Source: Chrysomallon squamiferum
Taxonomy: Eukaryota; Mollusca; Gastropoda; Neomphalida; Peltospiridae
Direction of reading: 5' to 3'
NCBI GenBank assembly: GCA_012295275.1
Contig: CM022679.1
Coordinates: 9,162,669 to 9,226,668, forward strand
Length of the DNA stretch: 64,000 nt
Under the pieces are notes generated by a model, which saw nothing but the letters and a program-made list of their open reading frames with translations, was not told where the DNA came from and made no database searches. Below are positions 39,301 to 52,424 of this stretch, one piece after another. How positions within the stretch are numbered: position 1 is the first letter of the stretch; each line of letters begins with the position of its first letter. The translations under genes and the position numbers were made by a program.

Positions 39301-42300
39301 CCTACACATGTGAGTGTAAATTTTAATTATCTAAATTACTGAATATTAATCTTACATTAATTTAATTTTTTTTTTTTTGTATTGAAACTTGTGGTTTTAA
39401 AAAATTCAGGTTTTAAATTTATTTATTTGCCAGGTTTTTTTTTTTTTTTTTAATTTAATATTTATTGTTTATTATTTTAATTATAATTAATATTCATTGT
39501 AATAACAAAATAAATAATATTGCTGATTGTTGCTGAATCAGATATCTGTTATCTTTGTGTCATTTGTATAGAGATATTACATAGTTGATTAAATAAAACT
39601 TAAATCTGAGTTAATTTCTTTCTGATGTATCAGTGGACAATACAGTTTTAATATTATATATTTATAATTTTAATATAGACTTAAATTATCATTGAAAGCA
39701 GTTTAGAAATGATTTTTTTTTTTTCTTACATATTATTGAATAAAACATAATTTTTAGGTGTGAAATCTTTAGTATATATCCTATGAATTTGATTTCTGAA
39801 ACTCAGATAGAAGACAAAGAAGACGAACCTACGACAACGCACATTACCTCGATATCGACCGAGTTCTTTCAGTGGAGCTGTAGACATTTTGCTCAGCCTG
39901 TGATGCGACTGGCAGAAGAAACTGACCCAGAGAGCACAGCCTATCACAGGCGGGAGTACCGCTTTGCTCGCAACGACAGAGTTCGTCGACAAGCCCTTGA
40001 AGAACAGTCAAGAGCAGGTTTGAAAATTAGAGATTATTTTTTTTATTTTTTTATTATTTATAAAAACATTTATTTTGATCATTATTTTATTTTACTTTTA
40101 ATTTACTTATTTACTTTAGTATTTTTTTTTTTTTTTTTTTTTTATTTTTTTTTTTTTTTTTTTTTTTAAATTTTATTTTTATTTTTTTATTTTACTTTTT
40201 TTTTTTTTTTTATTTTACTTTTATTATTTTATTTATTTATTTATTTATTTTTATTTATTTTTTTTCATTTTTTAATTATTATTTATTTATTTACTTATTT
40301 TTTTATTATTAATATTTTTATTTTATTTCATTTTTGTTTTATAATTAATTTTTCATATATAATAGCTTTAAGATTGTTTTTTTTATTAATTGTGCTGGAA
40401 ATAAAAAATAAAAAAAATTAATTAAAAGAATAAGCTGAAAGTACATTGATAGAACACTGAAAATGCAATGGATTACTGACATAACTTTATAACATTTTTT
40501 TTGTTAAAGAGTTTCAGCCACGAAATGTAATCTGAAGTAATTATGAGAAATGCAGAATATTTAATCATTTTGAGAAAATCATCCATCAGAGTTTTATAAA
40601 GTTTTAAATAGAAGTCTTGTTTCTAAAACTACTGTTCATTTGAAAAATCACTTCATCTAAACTTTCAAGGTGTGTACATTTTTAAAATTTTAATATTCAC
40701 ACATTGTTTAATTTTACTCTTGCAGGTTTTAGCAGGCTGGATGACCAGATTTTTGTCAATCGTAACCATGGGATCCCGTCAGTAATAAAATTCCATCCCA
40801 ATGAGTCGTATCTGGGGGTTGCTGATAAAGACACAGTCAGGTGTGTGCAGAATTAGTAACAAATGCATTAAAAAAACAAGTTATTTCATTTTATTCTTTA
40901 AAAGAAAGGTGTTATTTTATTGAGAACTGCAGAAGCCTACCAATAAAAAGAGTAAATGTCATATCAAAATTTTGATCTTTCTCTCAGTCTCCCAAGAAAA
41001 TAATAAATCTCAAATAAATTTTCAAAAACATTTTTGTTTTCTTTTTTTTTAAAGTATTATTTGGTATGTATGGAAATAATTTTTATTAAAAACTATTTTT
41101 GAAATGATAATTCATGTTAATTTTATATAACAATTGTCAATATTTCCTGATTTGCCTATTTGTTAATAGATCTGAATTTATTATTATTTTTTTTTAATTT
41201 TATTATTATTTTTTAATTTTATTATTTTATTTTTAATTTTTTTTAACTGGTTTCTTTAAGTATAAACAAGTGGATATAATATTATGCATGATTATGTATA
41301 CTGTTACATGTAGATAGACAGATAGATAGATATGTGTGTGTTCATCATTTAGAAATAATATTTTGTTGCAGTATTTGGGACTGGGAACATGGTACCAGAT
41401 TAAGTTCTATTCAGAACAACAACCCCAAAGTTACACGTATCACTGCCATGGATTTCATCAATGCCCACGATCTCACTCTGCTTATGTGTGGTACAGGTTG
41501 GTTTTACAAGAATATAGCACACTTTTCTTATCAGTATTTTTCAGCAATTTTCTTTCTTTCTTTTTTTTTTCTGTAAGTTGTGGGTGGGGATTTTGTGGAA
41601 GTATTTATTGTTTGAGCATGAGATGAATCATTAGAGTTAATCTAAACAAGCAACCTAGCTTCAGTGTAAAATAAAATTCATTCATTTTTTTTATTTTATT
41701 TTTTTTTTACGGTCCTTCTGATATAAGATCTTCTGCATTAGATTATTATTATCATTATCATTATCATTATTATTATTGTTATTGTTATTTTATCCTTGTT
41801 TAAAATACTTCTATTATAATGTTATGCCAGATGCTCCTTTTCAATTCAGTATAATATTTATACTAATCACTTTTAGTTCATTTGTTGTACTCGTGGTAAA
41901 TACGCGAACTTGTCTGATAGATGGTAGTGTCAAACTGTGTATTTATGTTAAAAACTTGTATTCACTGTGTTAAAAACTTGTATTCACTGTGTTAAAACTG
42001 CTGTTTTATTCGTTCGTTAGATGACGGCTCTGTTCGGATCTGGCGGAACTACATGCACGAAGAAAACAGGCGTAAAGAATTAGTGACTGCTTTTCAGGCT
42101 TTGTCAGACATGATTCCTCTGGTCAGAGGTAAACAGCTCGTCCTAAGTACAGTGTAACTTTATCATTTATTGTCAACACCTCATTCTAAATACAGTCTAA
42201 CTTTGTCATGTCAGACATTAGTTTTAAGATAATTGTACAGTGTAACTATCGCACTTGGGTTTTTAATATTTTATACAGTTCTTAAATGTTTTTGCTGGTA

Positions 42301-45300
42301 ATGATAGTTGTTGAGATAGCAAGCGTGTGTTTTATTTAAAGATTTCACCATAATAATCAGTTTGGTGTCTTGTGTGATGTAAATAATGTCAGTTTGTGTA
42401 TAATTACCTCTGCAGGGTCTGGTCTGGTTGCTGAATGGGAGCAGCACACACAAACACTGATAGCCTCAGGAGACGTCAGGGTCATCCGAATTTGGGACAC
42501 ACACAAAGAATGCAAGACTATGGTAAGTACACACTTCATTCTGGACATAATAAGTTTTTTTTTTAACTATGACTGTTAGGTAACATTATCTTTTATGCAA
42601 GACAGTTTAATTACTGTTTAGCTGTGTTTTTTGAAATTTGGTTTATTAATACAAGTGTATGCTTGTCAGAAATTTATAAAACAGAGTCAAAGCTTCTGTT
42701 AAATAACTGTTTTCGTCAAAATTGATCTTGAAACTGTTAGCTGAACTATGGCCACTTTAGCTACCTCTGTATCAAAATATGTTTTTACATTCAAGATTTA
42801 CAAATTCAAATTAAAGACAGTTTATTTCAGTCATTTTTCAAATAAAAACAAAATGAAAAGGATATCAGTTTATTTTGGTTTTTTTTTCCCTATTCATTAA
42901 TGCTGAAGCAGTTAATCAAGTTTTTTTTTTAATTTAATTTTTATAGCTGTTAAAAACAGATAAGATATTTAATGTAATGTAAAAATGATTTCTTGTTTTC
43001 AGGATATACCAACAGGAGCAGACAGCTGTGTGACGAGTCTAGCATGTGACTCAATGCGTAGATCTCTCCTCATAGCTGGCTGTGGTGATGGAACAGTTCG
43101 ACTCTTTGACAGAAGGCTGGCTCCAACAGAGTGGTGAGTGTGTGTGTCTGTCACTCAGTGTGTATTCTTAAACAGTGCCTCAATCTTTCTGATTCTGGAC
43201 TGTCAGTTGTACTGTTAACCTTTTGGCATTTTTATCCAGCCAAGATAGCAATTATTATTGATATTATAATTGATGTGGTAAAGTGGTCTTAAATTATTAT
43301 TATTATTAGCAATTTTTGTAACTTGAATAAATATTTTAAAAGAAGAGAAAAATAATTATTGCAGTTGACTGGAAGATTGTTTATATATATATATATATAT
43401 GAAGTAATAATAAAACTAATATACCATAATGCTTAAAATTCAGAAAATAATTTATATTTAATTAATGCTTATAAATGTTTATAAATGAATGATAAATTAT
43501 GAATTATTGTTTGAACAATGAATTTTAAGATGTTTTTGTTTAAAAAGCCATAAAATTCTGTTCTGTTTTCAGTCGAGTGATGACTTTGCGAGAACACACA
43601 AGCAGAGTTGTCAAAGTACATCTACAGAGAGGTGCTGAAGGGAAAATTATCAGTGCAGGGTATGTTTAACTAAAACAGCCTCCAGCTCAAAATAAGGAGT
43701 GTCTACAAGATTATTGCCACAGCTTTTGCAGTTTCCAGCTTTTTATAATTAGTATTATTGATAGTGTTAAATGGAAACAGTTACATGGGAAAATGTATTG
43801 TCTTAGATGTGTTAGAAATTTCATTTCTAATATATAAATAATAATAAAACATTTTTGTATGCATATCGATGTTTCTGACATGCTGTGCATTTCTGTTGTA
43901 CTAAAACATATATTAGATTCTTGGATTTTGTTATTTTCATGACATAAACTTAATCATTTCACTACAGTTATCTGGGGAAATCCATTGCATTTATTTAGTA
44001 GATAACACTACTTGTGAATAATTTCATTTTTAAAAAAATATATATATATTGTATACTTCACTAGTAATGGAGGAGATATCCGGTTCTGGGATCCCCGGTT
44101 TACAGAATCTGTACGTGTGTTACCAGTTCTACAAGGTTTAACAGCTATGGATATTCATCCTCGTGCAGATGTTATTGCTTGGTAAGACATGAACTATTTC
44201 TTCTTTCAGATCATCCACACACAACAAAAAAGCATAGTTTAAAATAATTGTTATCCAGTAGTTTTGTGTAGATTGGTGCCGTACAAAACTCATGACAAGA
44301 ACCATAAAAACACAAGATGGCTGTTATTTGTTTTTAAATAAATTTTATTATTTTTCTTAATAATGTGTATGTAAGATAACAATTACAGTAATGGTCATGA
44401 AATCTATTGTTTCTCATTGGAAATTTTTCTTGTTTTTTAAATTTATTAATGAAATGTAATATTATTATGTATTGGTTTTCTTACACTCAGCTAAATTTCT
44501 TTGTGTTGTGTTTGAAAGTTGTGTGTCGTCATTAACTATTCATTTCTTCTTCTTATTTGTTGATTCCACTTCTAGAAGAGAAAAATTCTAAATTCTGTTA
44601 ATATTTCCAATTTCTTTTAAACTCAGAATTAACAGATGTTCTTTTTCATAACCAATATGTAGCAGTAAAAGTATAATTATTTATTTATTTATTTATTTAC
44701 TTATTTATTTACTTACTTACTTTCTTACTTATTTATTAAGGAAGCTGTTTGCTGCTGTGTTGAGATTAGAATGTATTCTGTTTTATTAAACTATTTTTGT
44801 GCTGCAGTGGTTCTGTCAGTCAGTCTATCAGTGTGTTCAACCAGTCAGGTGACAGTCTCAGCACAATCAAATACCATGAAGGTTTTCTAGGACAGAGGAT
44901 AGGAACTATCAGCAGTCTAGCCTTTCACCCTTACAGTGTAAGTTTCAAACAGCCTTTTACCCTTAACAGTGTAAGTTTCAAACAGCCTTTCACACTTACA
45001 GTGTAAGTTTCAAACAGCCTTTCACCCTTACAGTGTAAGTTTCAAATAGCCTTTCAGTGTAAGTTTCAAATAGTCTTTCACCCCTTACAGTGTAAGTTTC
45101 AAATAGCCTTTCATTTGAGTTTCAAATATTATAATAAGTTTCAAATAGCCTTTCACCCTTACAGTGTAAGTTTCAAATAGCCTTTCACCCTTACAGTGTA
45201 AGTTTCAAATAGCCTTTCACCCTTACAGTGTAAGTTTCAAATAGCCTTTCACCCTTACAGTGTAAGTTTCAAATAGCCTTTCACCCTTACAGTGTAAGTT

Positions 45301-46090
45301 TCAAATAGCCTTTCACCCTTACAGTGTAAGTTTCAAACAGCCTTTCACCCTTACAGTGTAAGTTTCAAATAGCCTTTCACCCTTACAGTGTAAGTTTCAA
45401 ATAGCCTTTCACCCTTACAGTGTAAGTTTCAAATAGCCTTTCACCCTTACAGTGTAAGTTTCAAATAGCCTTTCACCCTTATAGTGTAAGTTTCAAACAG
45501 CCTTTCACCCTTATAGTGTAAGTTTCAAACAGCCTTTCACCCTTATAGTGTAAGTTTCAAATAGCTTTTCATTCTGATAGTGTGAGATACACATATATCA
45601 GTTCAGATATTATGATACATTATCTTATAACAACATTTTGTTTATTTTCTCATCCAGCCTCAGAACTTAATGTGTATGGTTTAAAATATTATAAATCAGC
45701 TTTTTATAATGATTTATTTTTAAAACTACATTCATTTTATTATTATATATACCAATATATGACACCAAGCAGTTGATCATTATTTTGTGGTTAAACAATC
45801 ATATGACAAGTCATAATTTTCAGATACTTTACAGTGACAATAATCTGATATTCTTGGAAGCAAATTAAGGACATTTTTCTCTTATTTTACCCAGATATCC
45901 ATTTTAACATAATAGAAATAAGTTCTTGTATGAAATGAGATGAGACCTGAAAAAAGTTTTGTAAAGTTTCTAATCTGTGAGAGTTACTGTTATTATTATC
46001 AACTGTTTCTGTTTTTAAAGGTGAAACTAGCAGCTAGGGAGTACAGACTCGTTTGTTTCGGTTTATTCTACATCAACCAAGAAGAGCTGA
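25108..46090 (+). CDS. RPTOR: Raptor, regulatory-associated protein of mTOR (mTORC1 scaffold)
   Basis: Thirty-two plus-strand exons: 25108-25257, 26138-26240, 26629-26789, 27282-27362, 27723-27869, 28903-29081, 29409-29468, 29750-29849, 30210-30354, 30801-30981, 31117-31200, 31832-31942, 32465-32539, 32727-32792, 33189-33287, 33747-33839, 34394-34534, 35262-35421, 36410-36481, 37612-37871, 38308-38408, 39168-39309, 39807-40017, 40726-40840, 41372-41496, 42021-42128, 42416-42522, 43003-43133, 43573-43659, 44065-44181, 44808-44937, 46021-46090. The total is about 1303 aa (human about 1335). Raptor presents TOS-motif substrates to mTOR. The N-terminal caspase-like RNC domain shows [15 protein letters not shown] and [19 protein letters not shown] repeats follow ([33 protein letters not shown]), then a Ser-rich linker, then a WD40 propeller ([32 protein letters not shown]). 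Exon 8 appears to lack one T (29803-29806) and the last exon has one extra base near 46036. Otherwise all phases agree. Confidence 0.95.
26250..26460. repeat. (ATTT)n, (TA)n and (CA)n microsatellites in RPTOR intron 2
   Basis: (TTTA)n lies at about 26250-26288. A GT/TA/CA compound tract at 26370-26460 includes about 34 nt of TA and about 40 nt of CA. Confidence 0.95.
28266..28926 (+). repeat. Splice-acceptor minisatellite at RPTOR intron 5 / exon 6
   Basis: Eleven tandem units of about 57-64 bp. Each holds TTTTTAAATTTATTTT, a T-rich tract ending TTTCAG, and a 24-nt segment that in the last copy is the start of exon 6. The 24-mers start at 28307, 28367, 28431, 28491, 28551, 28612, 28672, 28732, 28789, 28846 and 28903. 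In the exon frame they read STSTNGNQ (copies 1, 4, 5, 10, 11), WTSTNDNQ (2), STSTNENQ (3) and STSTNDNQ (6-9). Copies 1, 3, 4, 5, 6, 9 and 10 are followed by AG|GTTTTTT; copies 2, 7 and 8 by GATTTTT. Copy 11 runs on into exon 6. Without a donor, reading on past any intronic copy meets an in-frame TAA two codons later. Confidence 0.95.
36410..36481 (+). CDS. RPTOR: RPTOR exon 19, 72-nt symmetric exon with AMPK-type site
   Basis: The acceptor is CCATTTCAG|AT at 36409 and the donor CACAT|GTAAGC at 36482. Both boundaries are phase 1, so including or skipping it keeps the frame between exon 18 (phase 1 end, 35421) and exon 20 (37612). It encodes [18 protein letters not shown] followed by [15 protein letters not shown] fits the AMPK consensus (hydrophobic at -5, Arg at -3 and -4, hydrophobic at +4) and lies where vertebrate raptor carries S722. 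The opposite strand is also open across this exon ([16 protein letters not shown]...), which I regard as a shadow. Confidence 0.8.
40020..40345. repeat. T-rich low-complexity tract in an RPTOR intron
   Basis: About 320 nt consist almost only of T and A, with T runs up to about 20. It lies between exons 23 and 24. Confidence 0.9.
44938..45565 (+). repeat. Splice-donor minisatellite at RPTOR exon 31 / intron 31
   Basis: About twenty tandem copies of a 32-nt unit, CCTTTCACCCTTACAGT plus GTAAGTTTCAAATAG. The first copy is the real end of exon 31 and its 5' splice site (44937/44938). The middle of the array is almost perfectly regular; both ends carry variant or shortened units. Every full copy holds a consensus GTAAGT donor, and one base before it a pyrimidine tract ending in ACAG. 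Confidence 0.95.
46021..46090 (+). CDS. RPTOR: RPTOR last exon (apparent +1 frameshift)
   Basis: The acceptor TTTTTAAAG lies at 46020. It begins VKLAA and continues, one frame over, as [17 protein letters not shown] and a stop at 46088-46090. This is what is expected for the last WD40 blade (LAVGS...ISVYS in human). An extra base at about 46036 splits the two frames. Read literally, the exon gives [11 protein letters not shown]... and stops near 46117. An alternative acceptor (GCAG at 46031-46033) would restore frame but lose about five blade residues. Confidence 0.75.
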
Positions 46091-46439
46091 CAACAAGTTT
46101 AATTAGTAGAGACTAAATATGACTAACATTAATCCATTGTGCTGCTACTGACTGTTGCTACCGGTAAAATTTTAACAGGGATGATGTGATTACAGACAGA
46201 CAGACTTATAACAGCAGGAGACACAAAATGGCTCTGATAAAAGATCCATCATTGTTCAAATTACACTGACAGACTTTTAACTGATCAGCAATAGAATCTG
46301 AATATCCTGATTTAAGCATTCAGACACCTCAAAGACAAAAGTTATAACTTGCAAAAGGACTAAATTGTGATCAGTACTGCAGTCAGAAAATTTTGACTTG
46401 AACCAGTGTCAGTGGAATCAGCTCAAAGATAATTTTTAA

Positions 46440-47115
46440 TCAGTGTCAGACAGTAAATAACAACCTGATCATCAACACTGTCAGAACATGTTGATTTAAC
46501 CACTGATTTAGCTCAAAGATGAAACTTTTAATCACTGTCAGACCAAATAAATAACAACCTGATCATCAACACTGTCAGAAAATGTTGATTTAACCATTGA
46601 TTTAGCTCAAAGATGAAACTTTCAAACCAAATAAATAACAACCTGATCATCGACAGTGTCAGAAAATGTTGATTTAACCATTGATTTAGCTCAAAGATGA
46701 AACTTTTAAACTTTCAAACCAAATAAATAACAACCTGATCATCAACACTGTCAGAAAATGTTGATTTAACCATTGATTTAGCTCAAAGATGAAACTTTCA
46801 AACCAAATAAATAACAACCTGATCATCGACAGTGTCAGAAAATGTTGATTTAACCATTGATTTAGCTCAAAGATTAAACTTTTAATCACTGTCAGACCAA
46901 ATAAATAACAACCTGATCATCAACACTGTCAGAAAATGTAGATTTAACCATTGATTTAGCTCAAAGATGAAACATTCAAACCAAATAAATAACAACCTGA
47001 TCATCGACAGTGTCAGAAAATGTTGATTTAACCATTGATTTAGCTCAAAGATGAAACTTTTAATCACTGTCAGACCAAATAAATAACAACCTGATCATCA
47101 ACACTGTCAAAAAAA
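46440..47115. repeat. Tandem repeat of about 80-100 bp in the RPTOR 3' region
   Basis: About eight units are built from AACAACCTGATCATC, ACTGTCAGAAAATG, TTGATTTAACCATTG and ATTTAGCTCAAAGATG. They alternate between ATCAACAC and ATCGACAG variants, which suggests a higher-order duplication. The array lies 350 bp after the raptor stop. Confidence 0.9.
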
Positions 47116-47906
47116 TTCTGAATTAGCCATTGAAACAGCTCAGGTGTAACGAAGCTTCTAAAAAACAAAAAACTGACAGCTGCAGAGTTGTTGGTGAAAA
47201 CTTGGTTCCAACACTGTGAACCTTCTGACAGCTGTAATTGTGGTCTCATGCAAAGTTTCAGCATTCACCAATAGCACAAGAGAAATTTAAACCAGTGGCA
47301 TTAAAATAGACGTCTCGTTGTAATAAAAACGTACACTTTGTAATACTAAACCATTTATGTAATAGTTGTGTGACTTTTTGTATTATATACTTATATATAT
47401 ACATATATATAAAGTTTATATCTTCTATATCAGTTCTGCTTATCTTTCATATCAAGAGAAAGAATGTTGTCAAGTAATTGTCATGAATATTCGTTAGTGC
47501 TACGTATGTTAAGTATTCAGTTTTAAATCAGGTCCTATGGAAATTGTTTTAATGCTGTTAATTTTTTTCACCTTCTGCTCAGGGAGTGTTGAAATATTTC
47601 ACTATTGAAAATAATCTAAACTGAAAGTAACCTTGTTTTGTTATATTATTTTTTATCTTTTCAACTTTAATACAGACATTAATTATCATTAATTCGACAT
47701 ACTGAGGTGCAAAGATATGCTGCTGTCTGCAACCAAAAATAAATGGTGAAAATCTCCTTGTTTTCCTCCACGTTATTTTTTTAATTTTTAATTTTTTTAT
47801 TTTTTTTTTTATTTAATCTCAGCAAGGAGTGTGACTATTTAAAAATACTGCCACAATATTATTATTAATATGTTTTTTAAAAAAAGCTTGCAGAGGTTTC
47901 ATTTTA

Positions 47907-47943
<37 letters not shown>

Positions 47944-49613
47944 GTTCTTATTGTTAAATTGCCAATTTTTGGGTTATTCATTCTTTTTTTTTTTTTTTTT
48001 TTTTTTTGTTTTTTCTTGCTCTCTTTATTTTTTATACTTTTAAAAAATTTTATTTATCTTATTTTTTTATATTTGAAAACACCAGTCTTAAAAATAAAAA
48101 TGATTCCATACAAGATCTCATTTTTGGTTTTTATTTCCACTTTATCCATTTAAACAGAAAACTTTGATCAGTGTATACATTTTTTATTTCTTCCCATATT
48201 TATTTATTTTTGTTTCAGTTTAAACCAGATATTATATCAGAAATTATTGTGCTGTCTGATCAACAAGAAACTTGTCAATATATTTTTTAATTCAGCAATT
48301 TTAAAATAGTTCAGTTTACAAGATATAGTTAATGAAACAAAATAAACATGATTCTGTTTTTAGAAAAAAATTACTTAATTAAAATTGATAAGAAAATATA
48401 TTTATCAGTTTTAAAGATATTACAAACAGGTTTAACACTGGTTTGGGGTTGTTTTTTAAATGACTGTGAGATCATATCTAATATCAGATGTTTAAAGAAA
48501 GACTAGATGTGTGTGTGTGTGTGTGATGCAGTTAAAAGTTTCATCATACATACATGCATACATACATACAGATATATATAAACAGAAAAGCTTCCTTATA
48601 TATTTATATTAAGGTAGCTTTTCTTTTTTTCTTCTTTTATTTAATTTTTTTTTGATTAAATATTAGTGATGTGATTTCAGTTAATTGAGAACACAAATGA
48701 ATTTGTCCTTTTCATTCTCTACATGTCTTTCATTAATATATTTATATTTAATTAATTGTTATTACCACATGAAATTCATAATCATATTATTTATGTGATT
48801 CATTGATCTTATGTTTTATATAGTTTGATTATTTGCCAGATTGTTGTATGGGAGTTTCTGGAGATGGGATCGAAGTTATGTTTTTTATTTTTTATTTTTT
48901 ATTTTTTTTTTATATGTTTATGTTAATGATGTTAGTGCCAATGCAATACATTTTAACCTGCAATGTTTACAGAGTGTAAGATATTAGAAATAACTGAAAG
49001 ATTAATATAGCTCATTGTAGATGATTAAACATCTTTATAAAAAATTAGAATTTTTTTTTTTTTTTTTTTTTTAACATATATAATTTTAGACAGTTATGAA
49101 TGTAAGACATTATTTTGATGGTAAAATTAATTTTCCTTTAAGTTGGTCCTCATTTGTTATGGATTATTATTATTATTTATTTATTTTTTTAATTTTTTTT
49201 TTATCACATTAAAGTCACAAAACTAGACAGAAAAGTAAATCAAATTTGTGTTTGTTGTTGGGTTTGGAGAATGCTTGCAAATATATATTGTTTTTAGGTT
49301 ATGTTGGTATGAATATTTCTAAGTATGCAGATGTAGTCCTAACAAGTTTATTCATATGTGATATGTGTGTATTATTTCTGTACATTCATAACTATTGTTT
49401 TAATAGTAGGTATACTTGTACCAACCAAATTACTTAAAACCAGGAGAATTTCTTCCTTTTATTGTTGAAATTTTCATACAGATATTCTGACTAAATAATT
49501 GTAGCATATAATGAGTAAGTTAGTACTACTAGTCATTTCTAGTCAGTTCTCTAAAGATTTCTAACTGAACCAGCAATATAAAAAGCTTAATTCATTTATC
49601 TGCTTAAAACCAC

Positions 49614-49617
<4 letters not shown>

Positions 49618-49711
<94 letters not shown>

Positions 49712-49712
49712 C
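49618..49712. repeat. Poly(A)-(GA)n-(TTGA)n compound microsatellite
   Basis: About 31 A residues are followed by about 15 GA dinucleotides and about 7 TTGA/ATTG tetranucleotides. Confidence 0.95.
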
Positions 49713-50875
49713 CCAAGCTTTATTCAACATTCCACTTATGTGATAATTTTTTTTATATATGAAAGATGCTCAGTGAAAAAAAAAAAAAATGTGCCTGTGT
49801 GTGATAAATGAAATTTATGGTACACAGCTGTTTTACTGAATGTCTCACATTTGTTTGGGAATTTTTATTATTTTTTTGGGGGAAAGGGTTTCTTGCAAAG
49901 AACTGGTCAGTTGTAAGTATATGAGGATTCTTTTGTGTGTGTGTGCGTGTGTGTGTGTGTGTGCATGCTAATTATCATGCACACAGTACAAGAAAAAAAG
50001 GAGAGAGAGAGTATTATGGCATTTCTTTTAAAATTTGATAAATAGGAAAAAAACTAAAAAAAAAAAATATTGGTATCTTTAGAACCTTTTATTCATGTTA
50101 AAATATAAAAATTCTCTCACATGTATGTGGAAGATACTTTGTTCTTTTAATTTCTACATACATTTAGCTTACATGTGAAATGTTATTTATTATTTATACA
50201 ATTTGTTTAATTAAGTTCTTTAAGTATATTAATTTCTTAATTATTATTTTTAAAAGAATTGCAAAATTATAAATTAAATGTTATCTTTATAAAACATTTA
50301 TATTGCTTTATAGATTTAAAACCCTTATAAACAATAGATATATTTTAGATTTGAAATATATTAAATTGTTGGTATGTAGATAATGCAATCTTTTGAAAAT
50401 ATTAAAATATTCATATTATTATATTTATTTCTTCTGTTAAAATATTAAGCTCATGCTAAATTTTTCACTTCCATTTACTTATCATTTATTTCATTTTCAT
50501 TGCTTCTTAGATTCAAATACGTCTTTAATCAGTTTAGTTTAATGCTTTTGATGAAAAACAAGATATTCAGTTTTGTTATTGTTAATTATTGAATCATTAA
50601 ACATCACTTTATATTTATCATCAGCAATTATAGTGCTATGTAGGAAACACGTTAAAAATGAACAAGTTAGAAAAGCAATGTTTGTAAACATTCATTTATT
50701 ATTTATTATTTAGATCAGTCCTGGGCAAACAGGCTTTCTGAATCACCCACCTAATGATGGATAAGCAGTATCTCCTGTCACCTGCTCTCAAAAAAAAAAA
50801 TCTTATTTAGACTGTATTTATGTGTTGCACAAACATGTATTTTGTGATTGTTAATAAGTCTAATCTGACCAAATC

Positions 50876-50906
<31 letters not shown>

Positions 50907-52424
50907 GTAAATAATAATAATAATACTGTTAAATCATGGATTTAATTAGAAATTGGTGAATATAGACTTTCAAGCTTGTTTATTCCCAGCCTTTTTTTTT
51001 TTTTTTTTTTTTTTTTTACCCCCACAAACAGACAGGTGGATATTCATTTAAAATGTTTGCCCATGTGATAAAAATCACAGCTTTTATCAGCAGTTGTTGG
51101 TCTTGATAATGCATGGAATGCATTCAGAAATAATTGGGAATCAAATATGAATGATTAAAAAGTGTAAATAAAAAATGTTTGCTTTATACTGTCAACATGA
51201 TGTATATAATGTGTAGCAAAACAGGAATGTTATTAAAATATTTAATAACTGAAGTGTTTTTTGTTAAATTATTCTTGTATTTTTTGTCTTCACAATCAAT
51301 GAGAAGGGGTTTATAACTAGAAACTTTCACTCACTTGCAGAGTGATTCTTAATATTAAAATGTGTTGGTATGATTAAACATTAATCCATTACAAAAACCT
51401 TTATGATTGATGCCATAGTATGTATGATATCACACACTTACATTAATTTATCAACAACAAACAAAAATTTATACAAATTCCAAATGTATTTCCATTATCT
51501 TTTTACCAGTGTCTTCTATTAAGTTGTAATATGACACAGTTTAACAGCTATAACTTTTTCCACAAGGTAAATGTTACTATTTAGTTTTTTTAAACTTTAT
51601 AAATTCCTGTCATTTAACAGTATCACATGGAGTCAGTTGCAAAGACTTACAGATGATACTGGAATGTTGAAACAATATGACAAACAATATGTGTACATAA
51701 CAGTGCAATACTGTAAACTAACAACCACCACAAATAAATGAGAAATAGTGTAACTAATGTTACATAAAGAACACACATTTTAGAGATGTAATAGAAAAAA
51801 TACAGACAAACAGAATGAAGGATCAATGCAACATTCTGAAGATAATGAACCACAACATTCTTTCATTAATAAATGCACAATTATCACATTATTTCAGTAT
51901 GAGAGATGCACAGTGCAGGTGAATGCAAGTGTGGATGTATGTGTTTAATGACGTAGCTACTGTTTACAATAGACTTCATACACAGATTCACAAGGCAATT
52001 ATCACTGAGCTACATTTACATGATAATAAATACAATGATTATACATGTCATCTGAACAGGTTATCTGTAATGCTGTCTTATCTCTAATGTTTATTTATAC
52101 AAAAGAATGTTGTTGTTTTTTTTAAATGAAAAAAGTAAAGACCATTGTACTTTTATTGCAAATGAAAAATAACATAAAAATATTTATAAATTAAAAATCA
52201 ACCCAAAAGCGGCTTTAAATATTCACGTCTTTGGGATATTTCTGTCCTGGGTTTCCACGTCAGTTGCTTCATGGTCATGACAAAATGTAATCCATTTTTT
52301 TTCGGATCTTTTTTTTTTTTTCCCTCTCTTTAAATTATTTAATTTTTTTAAGTGCACGTATTCAAATATAGTCAAACTGTCAGTATCAAGATATGCCAGT
52401 ATCAGGTTCAGTGACTTTTTTTTC

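Larger units (their letters stand above)
46091..52424. other. Convergent 3' region between RPTOR and CDK1
   Basis: The region contains the RPTOR 3' UTR with its tandem array, then AT-rich sequence with no supported exon. Simple tracts include poly(T) at 47983-48006, (TTA)n at 47914-47942, a poly(A)/(AG)n/(ATTG)n compound tract at 49618-49712, and poly(T) at 50877-50900 and 50992-51018. The CDK1 3' UTR occupies an unknown part of the right end. Confidence 0.6.

Noticed and set aside
44797-45006. Frame containing repeated VSFKQPFTL as a repeat protein
   Set aside because: It is exon 31 running into the donor minisatellite; the real exon ends at 44937.
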